In this document: positions 35,365 to 45,609 of the stretch, one piece after another
How the letters are laid out: every line of letters starts with the position of its first letter
Numbering within the stretch: the stretch's first letter is position 1
From: Verrucomicrobiota bacterium
GTDB lineage: Bacteria; Verrucomicrobiota; Verrucomicrobiia; Methylacidiphilales; UBA1321
Direction: 5' to 3'
Assembly (NCBI GenBank): GCA_013285645.1
Contig: JABDHJ010000002.1
Span: 62,001-126,000, forward strand
DNA: 64,000 bases
Translations under genes and position numbers: made by a program
The notes under the pieces: generated by a model
What the model saw: the letters and a program-made list of their open reading frames with translations, nothing else
What the model was told of the DNA's origin: nothing
Databases searched by the model: none

Positions 35365-35934
35365 ATGTCGAAATACCATCCGAAGGATGAAAAAAGAATC
35401 GTGAGACTGCGACGACTTATGCTGGCTGAACAGTCCATGGTCTTGGTCATTGAAGGATGTAAGAGCGTGATAAATCGCGCCGACATTAGCAGCCACGAAA
35501 GAGCAAATTTTTCAGTAAGTGTAGCAACGCTTTACGCAAGCCCTTTTACAGAAGGCAGGCAATTAGGTGGGCTCGACGAAAAATATGAGGCGTTTGCTGA
35601 TACAAGTCTGAAGCAGACCCATGAAGCGACGCTTGTCTATCGGCACTGCTTTGCGGCTCATCGCGATCTATCGAATTTGGAAGTTAAAGTCCACGCTGGT
35701 GATAAATCAGCACATTTTTATACGCCCATTTTTACGATAAAAGACAAAGGAGAGATTACCCGTCACGTTCCTTTCATGAGTTTTGAGAACAGTCAGTTTC
35801 AAAGAATTCAGGACCTGGCTGAATTTCAGTTAAAGCGGATCAAAGCTAAGGCTGATAAACTCGCGGGTGAGCTAATCCAAAGTAGCCAACTCAAAATGCC
35901 GGGAGAATACATTTTGGGACAAACGTATCCGTAG
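35365..35934 (+). CDS. Unknown protein with HEPN-like R-x5-H motif
   Basis: A protein of 189 residues, mostly helical in appearance, starting 6 bp after the NERD-helicase stop. 'TLVYRHCFAAHRDL' contains R93-x5-H99 with a polar residue after the Arg, the form of the HEPN ribonuclease motif (R-x4-6-H), and belongs to a family style with 'LxxxRxxxxAHxD'. The middle 'HFYTPIF' and the C-terminal helices have no motif I know. It may be an RNA-cleaving effector or a partner of the helicase. It is the last gene before the island end. The HEPN reading is tentative. Confidence 0.5.
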   Translation: MSKYHPKDEKRIVRLRRLMLAEQSMVLVIEGCKSVINRADISSHERANFSVSVATLYASPFTEGRQLGGLDEKYEAFADTSLKQTHEATLVYRHCFAAHRDLSNLEVKVHAGDKSAHFYTPIFTIKDKGEITRHVPFMSFENSQFQRIQDLAEFQLKRIKAKADKLAGELIQSSQLKMPGEYILGQTYP

Positions 35935-36002
35935 TTGTGCCCCAATTTAGACTTCAAAACGTCCCCACATAGCAGCAAACGGCAGCGAATATCGGCGAAC
36001 TT

Positions 36003-36024
36003 ATTCTCACTATTATTCTCACTT
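36003..36024. repeat. 22-bp inner direct repeat, right copy (probable integrase arm site)
   Basis: Identical to 4794-4815 and also preceded by a similar CGGCG-AC block. It lies 38 bp inside the right attachment repeat. The paired placement at both island ends, internal to the tRNA-derived repeats, is what integrase arm sites flanking attP would give after integration. Confidence 0.6.
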
Positions 36025-36061
36025 GAGACCCCAATTCTTTGTAAGTTGTTAATTTACAAAG

Positions 36062-36138
<77 letters not shown>

Positions 36139-36385
36139 ATTTTTGCCAAGAGAGGGACATTAAACAAGGCTGCGGGAGGGTTCAAGTCTTTTCCTGAGAA
36201 GATCGTTAGAGGTGAAAGAGAACAGGAAAGGCCTTTCCCGGGCAAATGAAGATGTCCTTCCTGACGCCTTTGCTGGCAGACTTCCTGCTATTGGGTTACG
36301 ACTTCGTGCCGACTCCAATTTAACCTCGACGCGACTTCTTTTGTCGGCCATTTGTTCCTACGCTTTACCACCCATCCATCCTCCC

Positions 36386-38851
<2,466 letters not shown>

Positions 38852-38853
38852 CA

Positions 38854-38918
38854 GGTAGCCGCCGCAGGCTCGGCGGCGGTTCCCCTATGAGGTAGCCGTC
38901 GCACTCCGTGCGACGGTC
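38854..38918. repeat. Two GTAGCCG-type palindromic repeats (family C)
   Basis: The first unit begins GGTAGCCGCCGCAGGCTCGG (38854 on); the second begins GAGGTAGCCGTCGCACTCCG (38889 on). Each folds on itself (GCCGCCG/CGGCGGT; CCGTCGCA/TGCGACGG). The same 'GTAGCCG' core recurs at 41804, 41942, 42849, 62118 and 62158. Confidence 0.75.
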
Positions 38919-38964
38919 AGCCTTTGTGTCGTCGGATCAAGTTTTATCTGCCAAGCTGTCCTTT

Positions 38965-39351
38965 ATGACAAAGGAGGAGTTCCTGTCTCGTCAGAAGACA
39001 GCCGAACTATGGATCAAAAATAGAAACCATTTCATACCGTGGTTGTCTTTCATGGTCACAATTTCCATGTTTTCGGTCATTCCCTTGTTGGTGGGATTTC
39101 TGTGCTGGACGATCGTTAAAGGCGAACCTGCGTATGGGCTCCTTTGGGAGATTTCCTTCTGCTTGTTTGTCGCAGGCATCACGCATTGTGAACGGCGGTA
39201 TAGCTATAAAAGAACAGTGACGTTCCTCAAGAATCTGGGATTGAGATGTCCTCTTTGTGACAGATCTCCGATTTTTGATAAGGGAAAGATTACAGCAGAA
39301 ACGGGCAAGTGCTGGCACTGTGGAAAGCGATTTTTTGACGTTGATACCTAG
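38965..39351 (+). CDS. Small membrane protein with a zinc-ribbon end
   Basis: A protein of 128 residues from ATG 38965, with AGGAGG just after rather than before the start. Two hydrophobic segments (about residues 24-50 and 58-78) are followed by a C-terminal ribbon: 'LRCPLCDRS' and 'GKCWHCGKRFF', two C-x2-C pairs that should bind zinc. No family name comes to mind. It stands alone between glgP and rnd. Confidence 0.65.
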   Translation: MTKEEFLSRQKTAELWIKNRNHFIPWLSFMVTISMFSVIPLLVGFLCWTIVKGEPAYGLLWEISFCLFVAGITHCERRYSYKRTVTFLKNLGLRCPLCDRSPIFDKGKITAETGKCWHCGKRFFDVDT

Positions 39352-39368
39352 GCCATTGGATTCTCCCT

Positions 39369-39395
39369 CGTTCCCAAGTTGTGGGCTTGGGAACG
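39369..39395. repeat. Short palindrome CGTTCCCAAG ... CTTGGGAACG
   Basis: Perfect 10-bp arms with a 7-base loop in the gap between two plus-strand genes. This is a dispersed-repeat type seen in several bacterial phyla. It could act as a transcript-end hairpin; no T-run follows. Confidence 0.6.
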
Positions 39396-39581
39396 CCCTT
39401 GCCCGCGCAATTCCATTGCTCCCTCTCAGATGCGTTTCTCCCTTCATCAGCTTTCATGTCCCTCATGTCAAAATTCCCCTACCTTCCCCAATCCTGTAAA
39501 TCTTGTTACTCCTGTCCAAACCTCTCCCCTGAAATTCCACTCGCCGCCCTCGACTGAAACCCGCATGATCTCTCCGTCTCT

Positions 39582-40700
39582 ATGTCACAAGTCGAATTCA
39601 TCTGGGTCAACACGCCAAAAGCCCTCGACTACTTCATCACCAGCCTCCGCGGTTACTTTCCGCTAGCGCTCGACACCGAGGCCGACAGCCTCCACCACTA
39701 TCGCGAAAGCGTCTGCCTCATCCAAGTCTCCCACGCCGAGCAACATTTCCTCATCGACCCGCTCCACAGCTTCCCGCTTGATGAACTCTGGCCGCCTACC
39801 AGCCGCCACACGTGGATTCTCCACGGAGCCGACTTCGATCTCCGCATGCTCCGCCGCGCCGGTGCGCCCGAGCCTCAAGCCGTTTTCGACACCATGCTCG
39901 CCGCCCAACTCGTCGGCCAGAAAGCCTTCGGCTACGGCGCGCTCGTCGAGCACTTCTGCGGCATCACTCTTAATAAGGGCAGCCAAAAAGCCGACTGGTC
40001 CCGCCGTCCGCTCTCGCAGACCATGATCGATTACGCGGTGCAGGACACCCAATACCTCGAGCCCATCGCCGAAGCCTTGGGCAAATTGCTCGCCGACAAG
40101 GGCCGTCTCACGTGGCATGAGCAATCATGCGCCCGCGTCGTCGCCTCCAGCCGCATCGTCCGTGAGGACGATCCCGAAAACGACTGGCGCATCTCCGGTT
40201 CCGCGCTCCTCTCGCCGCAAGCGCTCGCCATCGTCCGCGAACTCTGGCTCTGGCGCGAAAAAGAAGCCGAAGCGGTCGACCTGCCTGTCTTCAAAGTGCT
40301 CCATAACGAACTGCTCCTCGATCTCTCGGTCTGGTGCTCGGAGAATCCCAAGATCTCACCTATGGGCGCGCCGCGCTGGCCGCAACGCAGTTCTCCCGCT
40401 CGCGCCGACCGGTTGATCGAAGCCATCGAAAAAGGACGCCTCGCTCCGCCCGTCCCGCGTCCACCGCGCGGTGAACGTCCGCCTCGCGACAAGGATGCTG
40501 AAGTCCGCATGGAAAAGCTCCGTATCCATCGCGACGCCATCGCCGCCGAGCTCGGCCTTGACCCCACCGTCATCGCCCCCAAGTCCACTCTCCAGGAAGT
40601 CGCCCGCAACCCCGACACCGCCGCCGACCGCCTTATCGCCGAGAACCGCTGGTGCCCCTGGCAGTGGGAGCTTCTCAAGCCTGCGATTGCCACGGTCTAG
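39582..40700 (+). CDS. rnd: Ribonuclease D
   Basis: A protein of 372 residues. The DEDDy exonuclease site is complete: D31-x-E33 in 'LALDTEADSL', Asp in 'HGADFDLRML', and 'YAVQDTQYL' with Tyr and Asp. An HRDC domain follows from about residue 205 ('LSPQALAIVRELWLWREKEA'), and a second HRDC-like part near the C-terminus. It trims tRNA and other small RNA 3' ends. No operon partner is evident; the next gene begins 218 bp downstream. Confidence 0.94.
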   Translation: MSQVEFIWVNTPKALDYFITSLRGYFPLALDTEADSLHHYRESVCLIQVSHAEQHFLIDPLHSFPLDELWPPTSRHTWILHGADFDLRMLRRAGAPEPQAVFDTMLAAQLVGQKAFGYGALVEHFCGITLNKGSQKADWSRRPLSQTMIDYAVQDTQYLEPIAEALGKLLADKGRLTWHEQSCARVVASSRIVREDDPENDWRISGSALLSPQALAIVRELWLWREKEAEAVDLPVFKVLHNELLLDLSVWCSENPKISPMGAPRWPQRSSPARADRLIEAIEKGRLAPPVPRPPRGERPPRDKDAEVRMEKLRIHRDAIAAELGLDPTVIAPKSTLQEVARNPDTAADRLIAENRWCPWQWELLKPAIATV

Positions 40701-40918
40701 GGGATGGGCTGGCTTCCAAAAGCTTAAAACACTTAGACCTCTTATTTTTTTAAGAGGACTAGGGTCGCTAAGGTCTCTAAGGCTACCGCCCCGCCACTTT
40801 TTCATGCCATTCTGGCGATATGAAAGGTGCAACCTGTCCGATTCCTGACGAGAAAATCCAATTGCTCGAATTTAACGGGAACAAGAGTGGCACCTCAACC
40901 GTCTCACGATATACTTCC

Positions 40919-43225
40919 ATGATGATCAGGGTTCTTCTCTTTTTTCTGGTCACCGCGAGCCTCGCGGCCCGCGCGTCCGACCCCATTTCCACGCCTTACA
41001 GCGGTGCCAGCGCTACCGTCACTCAGCCGCATGTCACGGCAGAGCTGATTCCCGAGACGAGATCGGTGGAGGCGGGCAAACCTTTCGATGTCATTCTCCA
41101 TCTTCATTCCGATCCCGGTTGGCATACTTATTGGATTAATCCCGGCGATGCGGGGCTGGCGACGACGATTAAGTGGACGCTGCCGGAAGGTTTTACCGCC
41201 GGACCGATCCAATGGCCGACGCCGGAAAAGCACAAGATGGGGCCGCTCGTCACCTACGGGTATGAGGGGGACGTTTATCTGATTACGACGATTAAGGGCC
41301 CTGAGACCCTTGACGGCAAATTGCCCCCACATATCGAGATCAAGGCTCGCGCGAGTTGGCTCGTCTGCCAGGAGGAATGCATCCCCGGCAAAGGCGATTT
41401 TTCCCTCAGCTTTGACACGGGCTCACTGAACCTCCGCCTCCCGATCGATAACAAGGATTTTTTTGATGCCGCCCGCGCACGATTGCCGGCGACGGATGAT
41501 CGGTGGATAGTTAAGGGTGTCTCTGGAAAAGACGGCATCACCTTGCAATTTGTCGATACCGCGAGTTCCTCTCTTCCTGTAAAAGCCCCTCTCTATTTTT
41601 TCCCTGAGCAGCAAAATGTATTAAGCGCTACGGAAGACGTTAGTAAACTAGACCTGCAACATCCTCCCGGTGGCTTTAGTTGGCCGCTTGCATTTCAACA
41701 GAACGGCGAAAAAGCGGACAACCTAAGTGGTGTCCTTGTCTCGGACTCTCCGCTTCTGTTAGGTGGCGCTAAAGCCATCTACCTCGCGCAATTTTCAGTG
41801 ACTTCCGAGGTAGCCGCCGCTGTCCCTAGCGGCGGATCGGCGCCCCCCTCGGGTAGTCCGACAACGACAGGCGCACCCGCAGCGTCCGGATCGCCGCAGG
41901 CGACAGGAGGTAGTCAACCAATAACCGATACTGCAACTGCACCGTCGCTAGGGACAGCGACGGCTACCTCGGAGATTGCAACTCCGGTTCAACCTCTTTT
42001 GTTGGCGGTGTTGGGGGCGGCATTCGTTGGAGGGCTGATTTTGAATTTGATGCCTTGTGTGCTGCCGGTGCTTTCGTTGAAAGTTTTTTCTCTGATCAAG
42101 CATGCCGAGCACGCTCATAGCCAGGCATGGAGACAGGGCGTTGCTTTTACGGTGGGCGTGGTGATTTCGTTTTGGATTCTGGCGGGACTATTGCTGACTT
42201 TGCGCGCGGCAGGAAATCAACTTGGGTGGGGATTCCAGATGCAGTCGCCGGGATTTGTCCTGACGTTGATCTTTATTTTCTTTCTGCTCAGCCTGAATCT
42301 TTTCGGCGTTTTTGAACTGGGAACGTCCTTGGTGGGACTCGATGCGAAGGTGACCGGGCGCCACAACCACGGGCTATTTACATCCTTCCTCAACGGGGCG
42401 CTGGCCACTTTGGCGGCGACGCCTTGCACGGCGCCGTTCATGGGATCGGCGTTGGGATTTGCCGCGCAGCAACCCGCGGTTGTCTCGCTCCTGATTTTTA
42501 CTTTCCTGGCGTTCGGAATGGCAACGCCTTATCTGCTTCTGACAATTTTTCCCGGCGCGTTGAAATTTGTGCCGAAGCCGGGGGCATGGATGGAGGCGTT
42601 CAAGCAGTTCATGGGTTTTCTGCTGATGGCGACGGTGATTTTTCTCATCTATGTTTTTGGCGCTTTAACTGGAGAGGGGCAAATTCCAGGACTGCTGGGT
42701 ACGCTTTTATTTTTCGCTCTGATCGCATGGATATATGGTCGCTGGGGACAGCATGGTTGGATTCGCGTTTTGATTTTTGTTATCGCGGGTATTTATGTTT
42801 TTGCCATGTGGGACGTCATTGCGATGTCAGTTTTAAATGAAGGGGGGACCGTCGCCCGGCGGTCGACGGCTACCACGGAAGATGGCTATCAGCCCTGGTC
42901 GCAGGATGCGGTGCAGAAGGCGCTGGTGGACGGGAGGCCGGTCTTTGTCGATTTTACGGCGGCGTGGTGTCTGAGTTGCAAGGTGAATGAGCGCGTGGCG
43001 TTGGATACCGATGCGGTGCGCAAGGCTTTTGCGGACAAGAAGGTGGTGCTCTTTAAAGCGGATTGGACGCATGCTGATCCGGAGATTTCGAAGGCGTTGC
43101 AGCAATATAATCGGGATGGGGTGCCGCTTTACTTGCTCTATTCGCCGAAGGACCCGACCAAGCCCCAAGTTTTGCCGGAGGTACTTACACCGGGAATTGT
43201 GCTGGAGGCGTTGGGAAAAATTTAG
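40919..43225 (+). CDS. dsbD: DsbD-like thiol:disulfide interchange protein
   Basis: A protein of 768 residues. The start is ATG 40919 (or 40922), which begins a signal peptide ('MMIRVLLFFLVTASLAARAS'). Residues ~25-290 are a periplasmic DsbD-N/'DsbC'-type domain with 'ASWLVCQEECIPGKGDF'. About 360-645 is the eight-helix CcdA-type domain with 'LNLMPCVLPVLSLKVFSL' and 'ATPCTAPFMGSALGFA'. From ~665 a thioredoxin domain follows with 'AAWCLSCKVNE' (C-x2-C). It passes electrons from cytoplasmic thioredoxin to periplasmic proteins. Both interdomain linkers (296-352 and 644-654) are encoded by copies of a genomic palindromic repeat, which is unusual. A secreted redoxin gene follows. Confidence 0.92.
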   Translation: MMIRVLLFFLVTASLAARASDPISTPYSGASATVTQPHVTAELIPETRSVEAGKPFDVILHLHSDPGWHTYWINPGDAGLATTIKWTLPEGFTAGPIQWPTPEKHKMGPLVTYGYEGDVYLITTIKGPETLDGKLPPHIEIKARASWLVCQEECIPGKGDFSLSFDTGSLNLRLPIDNKDFFDAARARLPATDDRWIVKGVSGKDGITLQFVDTASSSLPVKAPLYFFPEQQNVLSATEDVSKLDLQHPPGGFSWPLAFQQNGEKADNLSGVLVSDSPLLLGGAKAIYLAQFSVTSEVAAAVPSGGSAPPSGSPTTTGAPAASGSPQATGGSQPITDTATAPSLGTATATSEIATPVQPLLLAVLGAAFVGGLILNLMPCVLPVLSLKVFSLIKHAEHAHSQAWRQGVAFTVGVVISFWILAGLLLTLRAAGNQLGWGFQMQSPGFVLTLIFIFFLLSLNLFGVFELGTSLVGLDAKVTGRHNHGLFTSFLNGALATLAATPCTAPFMGSALGFAAQQPAVVSLLIFTFLAFGMATPYLLLTIFPGALKFVPKPGAWMEAFKQFMGFLLMATVIFLIYVFGALTGEGQIPGLLGTLLFFALIAWIYGRWGQHGWIRVLIFVIAGIYVFAMWDVIAMSVLNEGGTVARRSTATTEDGYQPWSQDAVQKALVDGRPVFVDFTAAWCLSCKVNERVALDTDAVRKAFADKKVVLFKADWTHADPEISKALQQYNRDGVPLYLLYSPKDPTKPQVLPEVLTPGIVLEALGKI
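41804..41973. repeat. Inverted pair of family-C palindromes inside dsbD
   Basis: TCCGAGGTAGCCGCCGCTGT... (41804-41836) and its inverse ...GACGGCTACCTCGGA (41942-41973) face each other across about 105 bp. Read in frame they encode a linker rich in Ala, Ser, Pro, Thr and Gly between the periplasmic and membrane domains. The repeat core, CCGCTGTCCCTAGCGG, is shared with the intergenic copy at 62158-62189. Confidence 0.85.
42849..42879. repeat. Family-C palindrome inside dsbD, second site
   Basis: CCGTCGCCCGGCGGTCGACG followed by GCTACCACGGA matches the intergenic copy at 62118-62147 with a single difference in the compared part. It encodes about ten residues ('TVARRSTATTE') between the last membrane helix and the thioredoxin domain. 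Confidence 0.85.
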
Positions 43226-43328
43226 ACGGAATTAACGGAATAAGGGAACGCAGAAGAAATGAGCGATGGCTACATAACAGAAAATTAATGAAATAAACCA
43301 GTGCCTCCGGACGTCTTAATAACTACAT

Positions 43329-43958
43329 ATGAAACAATTTCTTTTTTACGCGCTCTGCGCGACCACTTTGCTGACTTTGGCCGTGGCAGCGTCGACGGAT
43401 GCGACTCAATCGGCCGTGGTAGGTCAGCCTGCGCCGAATTTTACGCTGACGGGCGGCGACAGTAAGCCGCATTCGCTGGCTCACTACAAGGGCAAGTACA
43501 TCGTGTTGGAGTGGACGAATCCGGGTTGCCCGTTCGTGCATAAGTTTTATGATTCCGGCACGATGCAGGACCTGCAGAAAAAGGAGACGGCCAAGGGAGT
43601 CGTTTGGCTGCGGATCAATTCAGGTGCGCCGGGCAAGGAAGGCAGCCAGACCGTGGCGGACATTGCTCCCTATGAGAAAGCGAATCATGTGGCCGCGACC
43701 CACACGCTGCTCGATCCGGACGGCAAGGTGGGGCACATGTACGGCGCGCGGAATACGCCACAGATGTTTGTGATCGATCCCAAAGGCGTGCTGATTTATG
43801 CCGGTGGAATCGATGACAAGCCCTCGGCGGATGTGGCGGATATTGCCACGGCGAAGAATTACGTGACGGCGGCGCTGGATGAGTCGATGGCAGGCAAGCC
43901 GGTTTCGACACCGACGGCCAAGCCGTATGGTTGCTCGGTGAAGTACGCGGGAGATTGA
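43329..43958 (+). CDS. Secreted redoxin (thioredoxin-like) protein
   Basis: A protein of 209 residues with a signal peptide ('MKQFLFYALCATTLLTLAVA'). The AhpC/TSA-like fold is shown by 'VVGQPAPNFTLTGGDSKPHSL', 'YIVLEWTNPGCPFVHKFY' (a single active Cys at ~67 instead of C-x2-C) and 'GARNTPQMFVIDPKGVLIYAGG'. A second Cys lies near the C-terminus ('PYGCSVKY'). It is exported and could be a client of the DsbD-like protein 103 bp upstream, which supplies periplasmic reductant. Exact substrate unknown. Confidence 0.85.
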   Translation: MKQFLFYALCATTLLTLAVAASTDATQSAVVGQPAPNFTLTGGDSKPHSLAHYKGKYIVLEWTNPGCPFVHKFYDSGTMQDLQKKETAKGVVWLRINSGAPGKEGSQTVADIAPYEKANHVAATHTLLDPDGKVGHMYGARNTPQMFVIDPKGVLIYAGGIDDKPSADVADIATAKNYVTAALDESMAGKPVSTPTAKPYGCSVKYAGD

Positions 43959-44005
43959 GGGGGAGCTTTTTCCGCAGGGGCGGGGAGCGGTGGCTTTCTT
44001 CTCAG

Positions 44006-45211
44006 TTAATGCATTCCGGGTATCGCGAGGAGAATCCCCGTTAGAACAATGTTGGCGAGGGAGATGGGGAGGATGCATTTCCAGCCGAGGCCCATGAGTT
44101 GGTCGTAGCGGAAGCGGGGGAGGGTCCAGCGCACCCAGATGAAGAGGACGATGAAGAAGCACATCTTGATCAGGAAAACGATGGGGAAGAGAAGGAGGCT
44201 CCATGCGCTGCTCTCCAAGGCGAGGTAGCTCGGAAAGGGCAAACTCCAGCCGCCGAAAAAGAGCGTAACCATGAGGCAGGAGGCGACGATCATGGCGGCG
44301 TATTCGCCGAGGAAGAAGAGGGCGAACTTCATTGCGGAATATTCGGTGTGATAGCCGCCAACGAGTTCGGTTTCGCTCTCGGGTAGGTCGAAGGGAAGGC
44401 GGTTGGTCTCGGCAAAAGCAGAGATGAGGAAAACGGTGAACGAGATCAGCATGGGTATCCAGAGGATGTAGCTTTGCCAGTTATGCAGAGGCCAACCCCA
44501 GACCGCGAAGGGCACCACAGTCCAGCCATTGGCATACTGGTAGTTGATCACTTCAGAGAGATGCAGATCGCCCATGACGAGGAAGACGGGGATGACCGAG
44601 AGGCCCATGGAGACCTCATAGGAGATCATTTGCGCGCTGGAGCGGATGCCGCCGAGGAAGGGATACTTCGAGTTGGAGGCCCAGCCGGCGAGGACGATAC
44701 CGTAGACGCTGAGCGATGAAATCGCGAAGACGAGCAGGACGCCTATGCCGACATCGGCGATGACGCCGGGCGATTGCATGACGTAGCCCCAGGGCAGTGT
44801 GATCGGGTGCGTGCTGGCAAACGGGATGACGCAGATGGTGAGTAGAGCGGGCACCATGGCCATGGCGGGTGCGAGCCAGAAGTAGACTTTGTTGACGTGC
44901 GCGGGAGTGAATTCCTCCTTGAGCATGAATTTGAGCGCGTCGGGAAGAGGTTGGCCGAGGCCATGCAATCTCCATGCGGGCATGGTGAAGAGGCCGAAAA
45001 TGCTGACGCCGCCGAGCGGGATGCCGACGCGGTTCGGGCCGATGCGGTCCTGGATGGCGGCGCTGATGCGGCGCTCGGCCATGACGGTGTAGGAGACGAG
45101 GCCGAGGATGACGTTGACCACGATAAAAATCTTGATCGCGGAGGTGATGACATCGGGTACCCACATGGGGACGATGGCGGGCATGGCGGCGAAGAAGAGG
45201 AGGGAGGTCAT
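44006..45211 (-). CDS. nuoH: NADH-quinone oxidoreductase subunit H
   Basis: A protein of 401 residues with about eight to nine membrane helices. 'ERRISAAIQDRIGPNRVGI' near the N-terminus, 'GWASNSKYPFLGGIRSSAQMISYE' (interrupted) in the middle, 'AFAETNRLPFDLPESETELV' and 'GYHTEYSAMKFALFFLGEY' are the quinone-site and loop motifs of NuoH. It is the last gene of the minus-strand nuo run present here; nuoI to nuoN do not follow, as the next gene is the convergent redoxin. Confidence 0.97.
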   Translation of the reverse strand: MTSLLFFAAMPAIVPMWVPDVITSAIKIFIVVNVILGLVSYTVMAERRISAAIQDRIGPNRVGIPLGGVSIFGLFTMPAWRLHGLGQPLPDALKFMLKEEFTPAHVNKVYFWLAPAMAMVPALLTICVIPFASTHPITLPWGYVMQSPGVIADVGIGVLLVFAISSLSVYGIVLAGWASNSKYPFLGGIRSSAQMISYEVSMGLSVIPVFLVMGDLHLSEVINYQYANGWTVVPFAVWGWPLHNWQSYILWIPMLISFTVFLISAFAETNRLPFDLPESETELVGGYHTEYSAMKFALFFLGEYAAMIVASCLMVTLFFGGWSLPFPSYLALESSAWSLLLFPIVFLIKMCFFIVLFIWVRWTLPRFRYDQLMGLGWKCILPISLANIVLTGILLAIPGMH

Positions 45212-45226
45212 GCGGCGAGGGAAGGT

Positions 45227-45254
45227 TTGACGGAATTAACGGAATTACGGAATT
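45227..45254. repeat. Family-B repeat upstream of nuoH
   Basis: TTGACGGAATTAACGGAATT plus ACGGAATT, three ACGGAATT units in 28 bp. The same sequence lies at 49022, 51967, 52710 and, partly, at 43224, 61960 and 63243. It sits 16 bp before the nuoH start. Confidence 0.85.
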
Positions 45255-45601
45255 TTTTTAACAGGAAAACATGAAGACATGAAATACATGAAAGGAAGGC
45301 AGGAGAGGTTTGGGGGATTAGGGGTAAAGAATTTTTCTTAAGAAGGGGAAGAATCTTTTTTGGGGAGGTCTCGAATCAACCACAGCCAAAAAAAATGGCG
45401 AAAAAAGAAAACAAGGGCGATGGGAATAGTTTCACTCCACACAGGTTGTGAACTGGGAACACGGTTGCCGCATGTTTGAATGAAACGCATCAATTCAATT
45501 AAAATATACGTTTGGCAATAGGATAACCAGAAGCTGTAAAGGTTCGGCAGGAAACCCGCTCCTTTTCTGTACTCCGCGTATTTCATGGTTTCCTGTTAAA
45601 A
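45254..45601. repeat. Fold-back element of family D between nuoG and nuoH
   Basis: The left end TTTTTTAACAGGAAAACATG continues with repeats of CATGAAA (45254 to about 45297). The right end, TATTTCATGGTTTCCTGTTAAAA (given here in two parts: TATTTCATGG, TTTCCTGTTAAAA; 45579-45601), is its inverse. The interior, about 280 bp, holds an 82-codon minus-strand frame (45338-45586) that starts inside the right end. It has no motif and no good ribosome site, so I do not call it a gene. A 107-bp relative lies at 63278-63384. Confidence 0.6.
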
Positions 45602-45609
45602 CTGTGGTT

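Noticed and set aside
45338-45586. 82-codon minus-strand frame inside the family-D fold-back
   Set aside because: It starts within the repeat end, has no motif or ribosome site and no relation to neighbours.
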